DNA from: Oscarella lobularis
Lineage: Eukaryota > Porifera > Homoscleromorpha > Homosclerophorida > Oscarellidae
NCBI RefSeq assembly: GCF_947507565.1
Contig: NC_089186.1
Span: forward strand, 2,232,001 to 2,296,000
Direction: 5' to 3'
DNA length: 64,000 bases
The notes under the pieces: model-generated
Database searches by the model: none
What the model was told of the DNA's origin: nothing
What the model saw: only the letters and a program-made list of their open reading frames with translations
Position numbers and translations under genes: made by a program
In this document: in pieces, positions 49,046-61,679 of the stretch
Layout of the letters: the number at the start of each line of letters is the position of its first letter
Position numbering within the stretch: position 1 is the first letter of the stretch

Positions 49046-52000
49046 TTAGAAATGTCCAAAAAGGTCATTGTACTCCGTTTCAATAGCATGTCGGCCAATA
49101 CCAGCCCTCTTATCAAGCAATCGTAGCAGAAATCCTACTGTTCGGGATTTGGCTTTTTTCTTCCAGAGCTCCAGAACGCTCAACCGAAGAATCTCGACTG
49201 GACAACCGCTTTTCTTTTTCTCAGTAATGTTAGAGCGATCGTCCGCGCTGATGCCCAAGGCGAAACTCATTCTTTCCCAGTCAGCTCCGTCGACAGCTGC
49301 GCAAGCTCGAAGTAGATGCTCTGACACCGGCTCTTCATCGGCGGGAAATGAGCCTAAACAAAGATAAATCGATGCAAAAGACTTTTAGTTAGGAGAGCTC
49401 ATACCTGAAGCGAAATCAGTCCCGGGTACATTGATCAATAAGTCTTTGATACGACAACGGAATTTTCCTTCTGGTCGAGTGGAGAACAGTTTGTGATCGA
49501 CAGCCTTGTCGTGGATCTTTTGATCTACTTCCGCCGACGAATAAATGGCCGGATCTTTACTGAGTTGTTGGAGATGAGAACTGTCCAAATAGAACCAGTT
49601 GAGAATAGCCCCTGGGCTTCTTTCGTCGCACACTTCAGCGATCATCGATTTCAGCTTGTTGACGAATTCCTTTGCTACGGCCTCACAGTCGTCTTTGCAC
49701 GGCCAGCGAACAATGATGTCAATGCAGTGGTGTCCTTTCTTTATGCCCATTGTGATGAGGCACTCGACTTCTTTGTCTTCGACGATTTTCACTAACTTAA
49801 TGCCGTTCTTCCAAGCTTTGTGGCTCACATTTGGCATGTGATAGCAGCGACATTGAAGAATGACGAACGACGACGGCGAGATGATGTCGACGGAATGGAG
49901 ACACTCGTATCGTTGTCCACGATACACGTCCATTGTCGAGTCTTTACACCAAGCGTCGGCAGGAATTGCGTCGTCAAGAAGAGCGGCAATCTGATACACT
50001 CCAGGCTTGCCTTCTATTGGATAGCACAGTTCCAGGTGCAGAAGTACTTCAAGTGCTTCGTCGGCTGTTACAACGAATGGAGACGGATTGCCTTTTTGTT
50101 CGAGATACTTTTTGAAAAGTCTCAGAGCTGATTCAATGTCTTCTTTAGACGCCTTGCCGGAATTTTCACGTGGCATGCCGAATACGAAATTGGGCGGAGC
50201 GAGAAGAGGGCCGATGACGTTGCGACAAAGCCAGAGAGGTCGAACACAAATTCGACGACCAAGATTAATAATCTATGTGGAAATAATACATAATATAATA
50301 TCATATTAACAAACTCACTATTCCGGACGCATCAAGATATTCAACGGCCACTTTTTTCTCGTCCTCAGCCAATTTGATGCCAACTTCTTCATCGACCCAC
50401 TTCTCAAATTCGTCAGCCGTCAGGAAATAAGCCAATGGTTTCTTTCTCTTTTTGTCAGGTAGAGAAAGATGTTTTTCAATGGCGTGGCACAATTTGGGAA
50501 CATCGTCAGCTGCCTAGTGCCAAAAAATAGATTGTTTACGTAAATGAAACGACTCAGTCATTACCTCGAGGATATCTTCACGAATTTTCTTCAGTTTCTC
50601 CCGGAAGTCCTTCATGCAATCTGATTGGCTCTTGCTGCAATCCATTTTGATCGCGTGCAAGACTTCAAACGTATCTTTAAACTCTTTCTCAATACGTTGC
50701 GCGACTTCTTCCAAGAATCTCATTTCAATTCCTCTCTTCTCATCAAAACCAATGAGATTAAAGATTATGACGAGACGAATGAGCGATTTCGATTGAGAAG
50801 GAAGCGTTCGCAATGCAGCCTTGGCAAACGCACACCAAAACTCTCCTTCTTTTAGAAGACGACGAACAATCGCTTCGGACGTCATATTTTCTCCTTTTCG
50901 AATTGGAAGGACAAGACAGAACAATGTATTGGACCTTTGAAAGAAGAGACCGTGTGCGCTGTGGAATGTGGGTTGGGCACCAAAGTCCCACCACGATCCT
51001 TTGCCAATAGAATCATTTTCACAATTATGGATATCGACGCCGGGTGTGCGATCTTCATCTTTGGGTGGGGGTTGATTGAGTTGAAGAAGAGAATTCACCA
51101 ACGTCGTTTTTCCCGCCATTTCGTCCCCGGTCACGCACACCTTGATTGAATCCGGATGAACCATTTCTCGTTGAAGAACGGAAAATCGAGCGGCGTCCTA
51201 TTAAAATAAATACATACGGGAACTGAATCAAAATGATGACGTACATAATGCTGTCGAAGGAGAGCTCTTCTTTCACCATCACGTGCCACCTCATAAGGCG
51301 TCTTTCCGTCCTTAAATTTACGTTTATAGATTCTCTCTAATTTACAAGAAAATCACGTCACCTGATCTTGACACGTGACGTCAACAACCTTCTTAATCAA
51401 TAGATCAATAACTGATGCGTCTACTCTTTCTGAGCTTTCTGCAACCATATGCAATGCATTTTGTTTGTTCTACAAAGATTTGAATAGAGAACGATTGAGA
51501 AATGAGAATTCTGACTAACCTTATTTCTGACAGAGACATCAGCTCCTAATTCAATTAGTTGCTGAATGACAAGGAAAGAAGGATGTTCATAACATGCGTA
51601 CAATAAGGGTGTCCTTCCCTCCTAAAAATAGGATTAACAAACAAAAATGCAAAATATCGTAAGAATGCGACCTCATCAACAGAGTTGATATCAATGCCTT
51701 TCTCAATGACAAGATATCGAAGAACATCTTTCACTTCGTCATCTTCATACTCTGAGGGGAGGGTGGCATGAAACAAAGCCGTCTTCCCAAACTGAATAAA
51801 AAAGACGGCGATTTGTTGAATTTGTAGCAAATAAACAACATCTCACGTCATCTTTTGCTTGACAGTTTGCTCCTTTTTCATCCAAGTAGCGAACTTTCGC
51901 TGAACGATTGATGGAACTTTGACACGCACACATAAAAGGCGTTGTGCCAAACTGAAGATGAAATAAGAATAAAAGTATCACAAATGAAATCTTCTAACCT

Positions 52001-52898
52001 TGTTGACGCTATTGATATCAGCCTTGTGTTCCACAAGCCATTTCACTCCAAAAATGCTTCCATTGGAGCAGGCACGATGCAGAGGAGTGTCCCCATACTA
52101 TTACAAATATTGCACATGTAGAAAAAAAAGAACATTATGTATCACCTTTTCTTGAATAGCATTGACACTCAATCCTTTTTCATTAACAAGATAATTAAAA
52201 ATCTCATTTGCTTTTTCAGATGACGAAAATTGATTTCGAGCTCCCCAAACCTATAAATCAAAAGTTATTGTTGCGAGAGGGTTGATATCAATTCTGTTAC
52301 AATATCAGATGGTGACAAAATGTAGCCATGTTCTTCGAGATAGACCATTTTCTTCATTGTGTCAACGGAACTTCCACAGGCATAATAATATGGCGTACCT
52401 CGAAACTAAACAAGAGTGATGAGTGAAACCATATGAAATCAATTCCAAGTCATACCCAGTCTTTCACGTTGATATTTGCACTGTGACTGACGAGCCATTC
52501 AACGCCAAAAATATTTCCCCACTCGCACGCACAGTGAAGTGGGCGGAGTCTATCCTGCATCCACGCATCAATTAATTTACCAATCCAAAACGTATTCATA
52601 CCACAAATGATTTCTTTTCAATGTGTTGATTCTTTTGCACAATCGCATAACTGAGCCAATCATCGGCTTCCTCCGCCGAATCAAACTCTCTTCCCGCCAC
52701 ATAGTGAAATAATGAAAAGCCCCAGGGTTTGTACTAACGAAAAGGAGAATACAATATTGTGCAGCGATGAAAAACGCGACCATTCCATACCTGATCAGAT
52801 CGAAATCCTTTTTCTGTAGAAAGAAAACTCTTCAATTCATCCCGATGTCCCTTCTTCGCGAGTATCTCGATCAATCTTGTGATCTTGGACGAGATCAT
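49046..52898 (-). CDS. Ankyrin-Roc-COR-Death protein, copy 4 (ARD4), recombinant
   Basis: Starts MISSKITRLIEILAKKG, like ARD2. The ankyrin exons (52560-51300) are nearly identical to those of ARD2 and ARD5. The Roc exon (50565-51200) begins in ARD2/5 style (HNCENDSIGKGSWWDFGAQ). From just after that point it switches to ARD3 style (QRSNTLFCLVLPIRKGENM; EGEFWCAFAKAALRTLPSQ). COR (49405-50275, AALLDDAIPADAW) and Death exons (ending YNDLFGHF) are ARD3-like. I see no frameshift. P-loop GDEMAGKTTL is intact. It should be a working chimera with one parent's ankyrin sensor and the other's effector half. Confidence 0.87.
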
Positions 52899-53314
52899 TG
52901 TCGGAGTGCGTTTCTGCCAACAACAATTCTACGAATCACACTACTCAGCCTCGACTTACACGTCGCTTGACGTCTTCTTTCGGCGAAGAGAACAACGAAC
53001 CCATAGCAACAAAAAATGAGAAACGCATGCGCACTCGGCTTAGTACGGGCTTACTGAATCTCATGACTATAGTGGTGACGTCACAGATCTGTAATAAATT
53101 AATTAAACAATTCAAATCAACTGCAAAACTACAAGTATGCAATTATTACCAATTGGTTTTTCCTTCGCTTCCATTCAGTCTCAAGAAAAAGATTCAACTT
53201 ACTTTTTTCAGCGTTATCGTATGTACAAAAACAGTATTTTCGGTTATTAGCATTATTGCGGGACAATAGAAAAACATCTCAAGTCGCAAGTCACGCGTAA
53301 AACTTCCAATTTTT
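52899..53314. other. Region upstream of ARD4
   Basis: Homologous to 28075-28580 upstream of ARD2, with one TACACGTCGCTTGACGTCTT block instead of two. It probably holds the ARD4 promoter. No gene seen. Confidence 0.55.
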
Positions 53315-53710
53315 CTAATTCATCCACTTTCGACAGCACGAAGCGCCGCAATTGCACGAAATCTTACTTCCTTCCGTTTCAAACTCGAACTTGTAATCGT
53401 ACGTCAACTAGAAAAAGAAAAGAGCCTTACCCTCCCGCCCGATATAGAAGATGCAAAGCAGAGAGAAATACCTCTTCGCCTTTCTTGATGAAACGCTTCG
53501 AAATAATAATAATCTTCTTCTCTTTGTCAATCTGAACGACTTCGGCGACGCAATTGGGATCGCACGAATGATTGATGTATCTACATAGGGAAAAACAGAT
53601 ATCGATATAAAAGAGAGAGAGAGAAGAGGAAAAGACGTTGTTACCTTGCCAATCCGCCGTCGTATCGATCACTTGCTCCGAATCGATACGAAACATATAA
53701 CAACCGCGTC
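53315..53710 (-). pseudogene. KMT2 (MLL)-type SET domain fragment, copy B, broken
   Basis: Three exons: GCYMFRIDSEQVID, YINHSCDPNCVAEVV.. to FIKKGEE, and LTYDYKFEFETEGSK.. to CNCGASCCRKWMN plus stop. Relative to copy A at 28581, seven bases are missing after QVID (GATACGACGGCGG versus GATGCGACGATGCACGGCGG). This breaks the frame before RYINHSC. The N-terminal half of SET is absent; the intact Phafin gene begins immediately beyond. Confidence 0.85.
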
Positions 53711-53760
53711 TCTATTTATTTATTATGACGTCAATAAACCAATAAAAAAAGCATATATAT

Positions 53761-55296
53761 TTATTTTGAATACGTACTTGGTTCCCATGACGTTCCGCCG
53801 AGAAGCGACGCTCGACGCGTCGTCTTCAACTCCTCCATATCATCGTCGTCCAATCGATCGGAATCGTCGGAATCCGACGAAGTGACGTCATCACCCGAAT
53901 CATCGACTCCCTTTCCTATCCACCAAATATATTTAGACCTCAAATTCAATTTCAAAGACGCACCCGTCTTGACGTCATCAGCGTCGGCGGAGGCGGAAGC
54001 GGCGGGCGGCGGAGGACGATCGGGTTTCTATAAAAAATAAATTCCGGGAAGCCGGACTTCCTCCCCCTCCTAATTAGGCGACCATACGGCAACGAAATCG
54101 CAATAGAATCCCACTCAATGCCCCCCTCCCTAACTATGCAATCATTCATTACCTTGGATGAAGCCATGGGTCTCGCATCCACAATTGTAATCGATTTAGG
54201 AGAAGTAACGTCTTCTGCTACACGTGTCCCAGAGACAATAGAAGCGTTAATCGTTATTTATTTATTTATCTTGCCTTTTGTGTTGGTTGATTTTTCTCAA
54301 GCGAGTTGTAGCATTCGTTGCAGACGCGTTCGAGACGTTCGTCGCCCGGTTTGGGCGTCTTGCCTTGGAAGACAACAAGATCGACTTTGTGACTCGAACA
54401 CGTGGAGCAGACGACTTTGCCACAATTACGACAGTGATGCTAAAATAAAAAGATTAATTAATAGAATCAATTTTTTATGTGTACCTTTCTATTGAATGTT
54501 GAGAATTTCGCTTTTCGACAGACCATGCATTCCGTGACTTTTCCGTCCGGGACCCAAACGGCACGAGTCACAAGTTGGATATTTTCTAAAATTTTTAATT
54601 AATTAATTAAAAAGATTTATGAGTTTAATTAATTCTTGACCTTGGCCTTTTTGCGCTTTCGCCATGAATTTTTTCAAATTGGATAGCCAATTGTTCTTGT
54701 CGCTCAAATTCGGCGCGAAAACGTGAAACGATTTATTGGTGTGATTAATTTGAAAAGCATTATCAGTATCTATAAATAACCAAATAAATAAATAAATAAA
54801 TAAATACATTAAACATTGTTTATTTTCCTACCCAAATGCTCATCGATTTGACTTTCGTCCATGGAATAGACCTGAGGCATAAAATGACACTCAGATGAGA
54901 CGGACATCTGATCCAAGGTGAGCACGTGTTGCTGAGCATAATGACCACGTGACAATATCGTCCCATAAACCTACATAAAGACATTTTCAAAGAGAACTAT
55001 AATCGGGCCACGCCCACTCGTTCTTTTCTTACCAAAACGTCGTTGAATAGGAAGAAGTGTCACGGCTTTGGACCGCGGCGACAGACTTTGAGTAGGGTTC
55101 CCTCGCGGATGAAAATTCGGCCCGGAACTAGGAGCGTCTGCGCGGAAATGAACGCGCTTCCATTTTTTTCCACGAATGGGGGCCCCCGCGAGAGGCTTAC
55201 GCATCCTCCCTGGAAGCGGCCTTGTATTTCGGCGATTTTCGATTGGTTGAAATCGGATTGAGCCAATGGGATTTCTTCCTGGAGGTGGGATTCCAT
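53761..55296 (-). CDS. PLEKHF: Phafin (PH and FYVE domain protein)
   Basis: Domains in order: a short N-terminus (MESHLQEEIPLAQSDFNQS); a PH domain (VPGRIFIREGTLLKVCRRG, FFLFNDVLVYGT, HVLTLDQMSVSS, NHTNKSFHVFAPNLSDKNNW); then a FYVE finger. The FYVE finger reads AVWVPDGKVTECMVC, RKHHCRNCGKVVCSTC and RLERVCNECY, i.e. the WxxD, R(K)HHCRxCG and RVC signatures for PtdIns3P. An acidic tail (SGDDVTSSDSDDSDRLDDDD) ends STYSK. This is the Phafin-1/2 order, for early endosome and autophagy membranes. A 60-base intron (GTAAG..CGCAG) inside the PH start explains an apparent insertion. An alternative first exon (MLEERAMFKRKS) may splice onto EEIPLAQ. Confidence 0.92.
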
Positions 55297-55610
55297 GTTT
55301 TTGGCTCGTGTTTTCTCTCGATGAGGCCTCACCTTGCTGATGCGTACTTCCGTTGGCAGTTTGTCTTGTCGTCGCGTCGATTTCCGCTTGAACATCGCCC
55401 TCTCTTCTAACAAAATCGAAAGAAAACGCGAAGAAGCGAAATGAGCAAAAGCGCGCTAAATACCCTGTATTGATTCATTTAATTGAGCATCACGTTTCCA
55501 TTCGTCTCACAAAAAACATATAAAAAAGGCGACATCAAAATTTCTGCAACGTCCAAGCAAGTTAGCCAGAAAAAGTAAACGAAAATATAAACAATAAAAA
55601 AAGACGATGT

Positions 55611-58600
55611 TTACTTACGAACATACAGTTCTTCATATTTCAATTCGATAGCTCTTCGGCTCACATCACACTGCCCAAACCATCGTAGAAGCTGACCCAC
55701 TGTAGGTGATTTTGCAGTGTTCCACAATTTCAGTACTTTGATCATACGAGCTGAGTCGTATCGAATGTGTTCGCGAACATCTTGAAGATCATCTTCATCA
55801 ATATGTAGAGAGGAGCCGAGAGTTTCCCACAATGAACCCTTGACGTGAGCGCAGGCTGTGATCAGATCGTCTGATACCGGAGCATCATCAGCGGGAAAAG
55901 AATCTAAAAGACAGGCAATTAGACGTAATTAAGAAGAGGTCAAAAAAGGCATACCTGAAGTGAAGCCGGAAATGATTACCAAATCTCTGACAGAAGAATG
56001 ACGACTGCTTTCTGTTCGAGTGGCAAATATCTTGTCTTCCAGAGACTTTTTCTCGACTTTCTGATCGACTTCACTTGAAGAATAAATAGCCGGATCTTCA
56101 TCAAGTTGTTGAAGATGAGAACTGTCCAAATAGAACCAGTTGAGAATAACTCCCGAACTTTTATCATCGCACGCTTTAGCGATCATCGACTTCAGCTCGT
56201 CAAGGAACGTCTTGGCAATTGCCTCACATTCAACAACTTTGCTGAACCAACGAAGAATGACGTCAATGCAATGACGTCCCTTCTTTTGTCCCAATTGGAG
56301 GAGACACTCAATTTCTTTATTGCCGACGATCCTCACTAATTTGATGTCGTTCTTCCAAAGCTCGCGTCTCGTATTGGCCAAACGAGACACACGACATTGA
56401 AGAGCGACGAATGACGACGGCGAGATTATATCAATCGGCTTATCACATTCATATCGTTGGCCGCGATACACGTCCAACGTCGAATCTTCAACCCAGGCGG
56501 CGGGAGGAATTGAATCGTCGAGAAGAGCGGGAATCTGATACATTCCACCTTCGAGGGGAATGCACAGATCCAAATAGCGAAGAACTTCAATTGCAACGTC
56601 AGCCTTCACAACGAATGCAGATGGACGGCCCTTGTGTATGAGGTCGTCTTCAAATGCCGTCAGAGCCGATTCAATGTCGCTCTTTGACGCCTTCCCCGAT
56701 TTCCCCGTCTGCATGGCGACTGGAAACCAGGGAGGAGCGAGAAGAGGACCGATTACATTATGACACAGCCACTGAGGTCGAACACAGATGCGACGACCAA
56801 GATTAATAATCTAAAAAATATTAATTAATTAGTGCAAAACTAATAGTAATCACTCACTAATCCGGACGAGTCAAGATATTCTACAGCCACTTTTTCCTCG
56901 TCGTCGTTTAGAACGAGTTTGACCTCTTCAGCAATCCACTTCTGGAATTCTTCCGTCGTCAGGAAATAGGCCAATGGACGTTCTCTCTCTTTGTCCGGAA
57001 TAGAGAGATGCTTCTCAATTTCGTGGCACAATTTCGGAACGCCATCTGCTGCCTGTGAAAACCAAAATGTGTCGAATTGATTTTAAGATTATTCAGTCAT
57101 TACCTCTAGCATTTTTTCACGAATTTTCTTGAGTTTCTGACGACAATCGTCCATGCGAACCGAATTGCTCTTGCTGCAATCCATTTCGATCACGTGATCA
57201 ATTTCAATATTGAACGTATTGCCAAATAGTTTCTGAAGTTCTCTGGCGACTCGTTTCATCTGGAAACTCACTGTGATTCCCGCCTTTTCTTCAAAACCAA
57301 TTAAATTGAATATTATCATAAATGGAATTAGCGACGTCACGTGAGACAGAAGCGTTCTTAATGAAGCTTTGGCAAACGCGCACCAGAATTGGCCTTCTTC
57401 TAGAAGACTCTTTTCTGACGTCATCTCGTCTCCCTTTCGAATTGGAAGAATGAGAATTAACATTGTATTGGACTTTTGAAAGAAGAGCCCATGTGCGCTG
57501 TGGAATGTGGGTTGGGCACCAAAGTCCCACCACGATCCTTTGCCAATTTCCTCATTTTCACAATTATGGATATCAACCCCGGGTGTACGATCTTTTTCTT
57601 TGGGTGGGGGTTGATCGAGTCGAAGAAGAGAATTCACGTACGTCGTTTTTCCCGCCATTTCTTTGCCAACTACGCAGAATTTAATTGAATCCGGACGAAC
57701 CGTTTCTCGTTGAAGAACGGAAAATCGGGCAGCGTCCTATTAAATATATACATACGGGAACTGAATCAAAATGATGACGTACGTAATGCTGTCGAAGGAG
57801 AGCTCTTCTTTCACCATTACGTGCCACCTTATAAGGTGTCTTTCCGTCCTGAAATTCACGTCTATAGATTTTCTCTAATTTACAAGAAAATCATGTCACC
57901 TGATCTGGACACGTGACGTCAACACCCTTCTTAATCAATAGATCAATAACTGATGCGCCTTTGCTTGAAAAGCTTTTTGCAACCATATGCAATGCATTTT
58001 GTTTCTTCTACAAAGATTTGAATAGAGAACGATTGAGAAATGAGAATTCTGACTAACTTTATTTCTAACAGAGACATCAGCTCCTAATTCAATTAGTTGC
58101 TGAATGACAAGGAAAGAAGGATAATAATAACATGCGTACAATAAGGGTGTCCTTCCCTCCTAAAAATAGGATTAACAAACAAAAATGCAAAATATCGTAA
58201 GAATGCGACCTTATCAACAGAATTGATATCAATGCCTTTCTCAATGACAAGATATCGAAGAACATCTTTCACGTCATCTTCACACACTGAGGGCCAGGTG
58301 GCATGAAACAAAGCCGTCCTCCCTTCCTGAATAAAAAAGACGGCGATTTGTTGAATTTGTAGCAAATAAACAACATCTCACGTCATCTTTTGCTTGACAG
58401 TTTGCTCCTTTTTCATCCAAGTAGCGAACTTTCGCTAAACGATTGATGGAACTTTCACACGCCATCATAAAAGGCGTTTGGCCATCCTGAAGATGAAATA
58501 AGAATAAAAGTATCACAAGTGAAATCTTCTAACCATGTTGACGCTATTGATATCAGCGTTGTGTTCCACAAGCCATTTCATTCCAAAAATGCTTCCCTCT

Positions 58601-59510
58601 GAGCAGGCATGATGCAGAGGAGTGAAGCCATACTATTACAAATATTGCACATGTAGCAAAAAAAGCACATCATGTATCACCTTATTAATAGTATTGACAC
58701 TCAATCCTTTTTCAATAACAAGATAATTAAAAATCTCATTTGCTTTTTCAGATGACAAAAATTGATTTTCAGCTGCCCAAACCTATAAATCAAAAGTTAT
58801 TGTTGCGAGAGGGTTGATATCAATTCTGTTACAATATCATCTTGTGACAAAATGTAGCCATGTTCTTCGAGAAAGACCATTTTCTTCGTTGTGTCAACGG
58901 AACTTAAACAGGCATGAGAATATGGCGTACGTTCGAACTAAAAAGAGTGATTTAGTGAAACCATATGAAATCAATGCCAAGTCATACTTCGTCTTTCGCG
59001 TTGATATTTGCACCGTGAGTGACGAGCCATTCAACGCCAAAAATATTTCCCCACTTGCACGCACAGTGAAGTGGGCGGAGTCTATCCTGCATCCACGTAT
59101 CAATTAATTTACCAATCCAAAACGTATTCATACCAATTCTGATTCCTCCCAGTGAAGTAGGCGGAGTCCAAACTGCATCCACGCATCAATTAATTTACCA
59201 ATCCAAAACGTATTCATACCAATTCTGATTCCTTCTCAATGTGTTGATTCTTTTGCACAATCGCATAACTGAGCCAATCATCGGCTTCCTCCGCCGAATC
59301 AAACTCTCTTCCCGCCACATAGTGAAGTAATGATAAATCAGAGCGGTACTAACGAAAAGGAGAATACAATATTGTGCAGCGATGAAAAACGCGACCATTC
59401 CATACCTGCGAAGATCGAAATCCTTTCTCCGTAGAAAGAAAACGGCGCAATTCACTGGAATCTTCGATTACCGCGTTCAATCGGTTTATCGCTGAGCGAA
59501 CGGACGACGG
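55611..59510 (-). CDS. Ankyrin-Roc-COR-Death protein, copy 5 (ARD5)
   Basis: The first exon (59410-59510) reads SSVRSAINRLNAVIEDSSELR then FLSTEKGFRSS without an in-frame ATG, as in ARD3, so the start is unresolved. Ankyrin exons (59030-57840) match ARD2 and ARD4 closely (DGQTPFMMACESSINRL; EGRTALFHATWPSVCED). The Roc-like exon (57100-57735) has GKEMAGKTTYVNSLLRLDQ and DFGAQPTFH. COR-like exons are at 56860-57050 and 55950-56810 (PALLDDSIPPAAW). The Death domain (55611-55900, VKGSLWETLGSSLHIDEDD) ends YEELYVRK. An 86-base tandem duplication at 59065-59236 adds an extra partial exon. Confidence 0.83.
59065..59236. repeat. 86-base tandem duplication across an ARD5 exon-intron boundary
   Basis: AGTGAAGTGGGCGGAGTC at 59065 recurs at 59151 (AGTGAAGTAGGCGGAGTC), followed by the same intron (CATCAATTAATTTACCAATC and on to ATACCAATTCTGATTCCT). 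It duplicates the start of the first ankyrin exon with its splice acceptor. ARD1-4 do not show this. Confidence 0.88.
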
Positions 59511-60009
59511 CGTTTTCCACTTCAATATCTGTCAACGGACAATCAGCCAATAAAAGCGTTTTTCGACAGCGAAAATCGTTCGAAAGTTCTACTCATTCGT
59601 TTATCACTACAAACACGAAATACAGTCACAAACAGACTGTTCGATCGCCGTTACTACTCTACCGAGCTTCTTCTTACAAGCCAACGGAAGAACTTGCTCA
59701 TATCGACAACAAAGATGCCGTAGGCTACGCATGCGCACTTGAGACGACTCATCGGGATCGTGACCACTCTAAAACTCATTCGACGGGTCGCGAAAACGCT
59801 ACTTCAAGCAAAGCGACGACGAAGCAAAAAAGCAGCGCAACTGCTAGAAAACGCATCGTTCTTAATTAAATTGAAAAAGAGGGCGTGACCAATGCATTCT
59901 TCCATAGATATTTTTTCCTTTTAGAACTGTTTCCTGCGCCACACGGCTACATTTCTGCTTAGATCTCTATTAATTAAATCAACGTGTTTATACAATCCAA
60001 TTTCATAGG
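59511..60009. other. Intergenic region between ARD5 and AOX
   Basis: 59520-59760 resembles the ARD3 upstream region (AACGGACAATCA, CCAATAAAA, GCATGCGCACTTGAGA). The rest is A/T-rich; no gene found. Confidence 0.5.
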
Positions 60010-61242
60010 TCAAAGTTTTCTAACGCCAGGCGAATATGGATTTTTCTCGTCCTCGTGCATCGATCCCAACGTATGATTCACAACTCGATGATGAGCTTCG
60101 TCGGCTCGAATCGCGTAGATCACGTCTCTCATCGTCGCATCATCAGCCAAATTCCAGTACGTCTTAGCAATGAGAGGAGACGGCATATGCGACCACATGG
60201 GTAACTTACCCGCATCTAGATCCTTACGAAACAGTATTTCACTGTAAATTTCTCCGCTGAAGTCTTCTCCTCTTACTTCGAGACACTTTGTATATGTCTT
60301 CACTGCCTCTTCCTCCAAGTAGCCCACGAAACGATGACAAAAGCGTGGGCTTAGAAGATACGATAGAAAGAACAGATTCACAAACACTCCTACACAAAAC
60401 TCCTTAGTCCTAACTTGCTCAAGTCACTTTAGTTTACCTTGCGAGAATACGACTGCTGATCGAAAGACGACGCCGGGTTTCTTCAATTCCAAACAGGTCA
60501 ACAGATGCATTCTCTCATTCTCAGCCTCCTCTAACAACGTCAAAATGGCAAATACTAAATCTGACGTCATTTATTCCTAACCCAGCAATGTGTGAATCCA
60601 TCCGTGATCACGCTTCAGTTTTCTCAACGAGTGCAAGTGTCTCACCATGGCGGCAACCATACCAGGAACTCCGGCTACCGTCTCCAGAAAGATCATACGC
60701 CTTAATTAATTAATTAATTAAAAATTTCAAGGGCAGTGAGATGAACGTACTTGAGCCACTTGACTTCGTCTCGCTCACCAAATTTAAATCCGGAGAACAC
60801 GTCGAACGTATATCGCAGAGATTGCACCGAGTAATATGCCATCTATTTATTAATTAATAATCAATTATTTAATTTATTAGAGTGATGAACCGGGTTTTGA
60901 ATCGTACTCGGTCAACGATGGTTTTAGGCGGATAGTGCGTCACCGAAACCGAGTGAACATCCTCTTCGGACCTACGCACGTGCAGAGAACAAAGAAATGC
61001 CCTCCCCTTGGTCATACCAGATTGGATGAGGCAAGTGATATCTTCCTTCTTCCCTCTCCTTTTCTGATTCTAAAGGATTCAATGTCGATTTTCGTTTGAA
61101 GTGATGACCCTCGGTTTCATTCGGGGTCGCCTGGTAAACGAGAACTTGAAAAAAACGACGCCAGACTGGTAGAGATTACAGCGTAGAGTCGATATAGCCC
61201 TAGACGGGCGGGTCGGAGTGACCGTAGAAACAGAGACTGCAT
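60010..61242 (-). CDS. AOX: Alternative oxidase, mitochondrial
   Basis: The N-terminus [20 protein letters not shown] is a basic, serine/arginine-rich mitochondrial targeting sequence. A 49-base intron then leads to YHLPHPIW. Further exons give [90 protein letters not shown] and [22 protein letters not shown]. The E and H residues of ET..G, NERMH, LEEE and RADEAHH are the di-iron ligands of the ubiquinol oxidase. It ends SPGVRKL. The enzyme bypasses complexes III and IV at the inner membrane. Animals that keep AOX include sponges, cnidarians, molluscs and tunicates. Confidence 0.96.
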
Positions 61243-61679
61243 AGTGGAGCGACGAAACGGCTGAGAATGTGTAACGCTTCTCGCTCCCTTTATATCCTTA
61301 CACCGGAAATGTCTTTGTGACGCACCCACGTCCCGTGTGATGCAACAAGTAGCAGAGTTGCGAGTCTTTTGCGCACGTATGACGCGGTCCGACGCGGTCA
61401 CGTATTTTCCGGTATTTAATTTGCTTCAATAGCCGGCTTTTTCGAGACATCGTCCAGTCGTGGGATTCCGGGGGCCTGCTGAGTGTCTGATTAGAATACG
61501 GTAGGTAGTGCAACTGATGTGCTTGTATTTGTACCGGATTGAGAGAGAAGGTCTGTGAATTCAGGAGACTGCTAAGGGGTTTTTCAATTATGTTTTATCT
61601 TGTCACGTGAATACAGTCGCGTGACCATGGCATCAATACATAAATGGGCCTATCTCCCGGGTGATATCATTCCGCAGTG
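61243..61679. promoter_or_regulatory. Intergenic promoter region, AOX (-) and SKICH gene (+)
   Basis: The two genes diverge from this 437-base stretch. GC-rich near AOX, with CACGTG-like motifs around 61600-61612 (TCACGTGAATAC). No open frame of interest. Confidence 0.45.
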
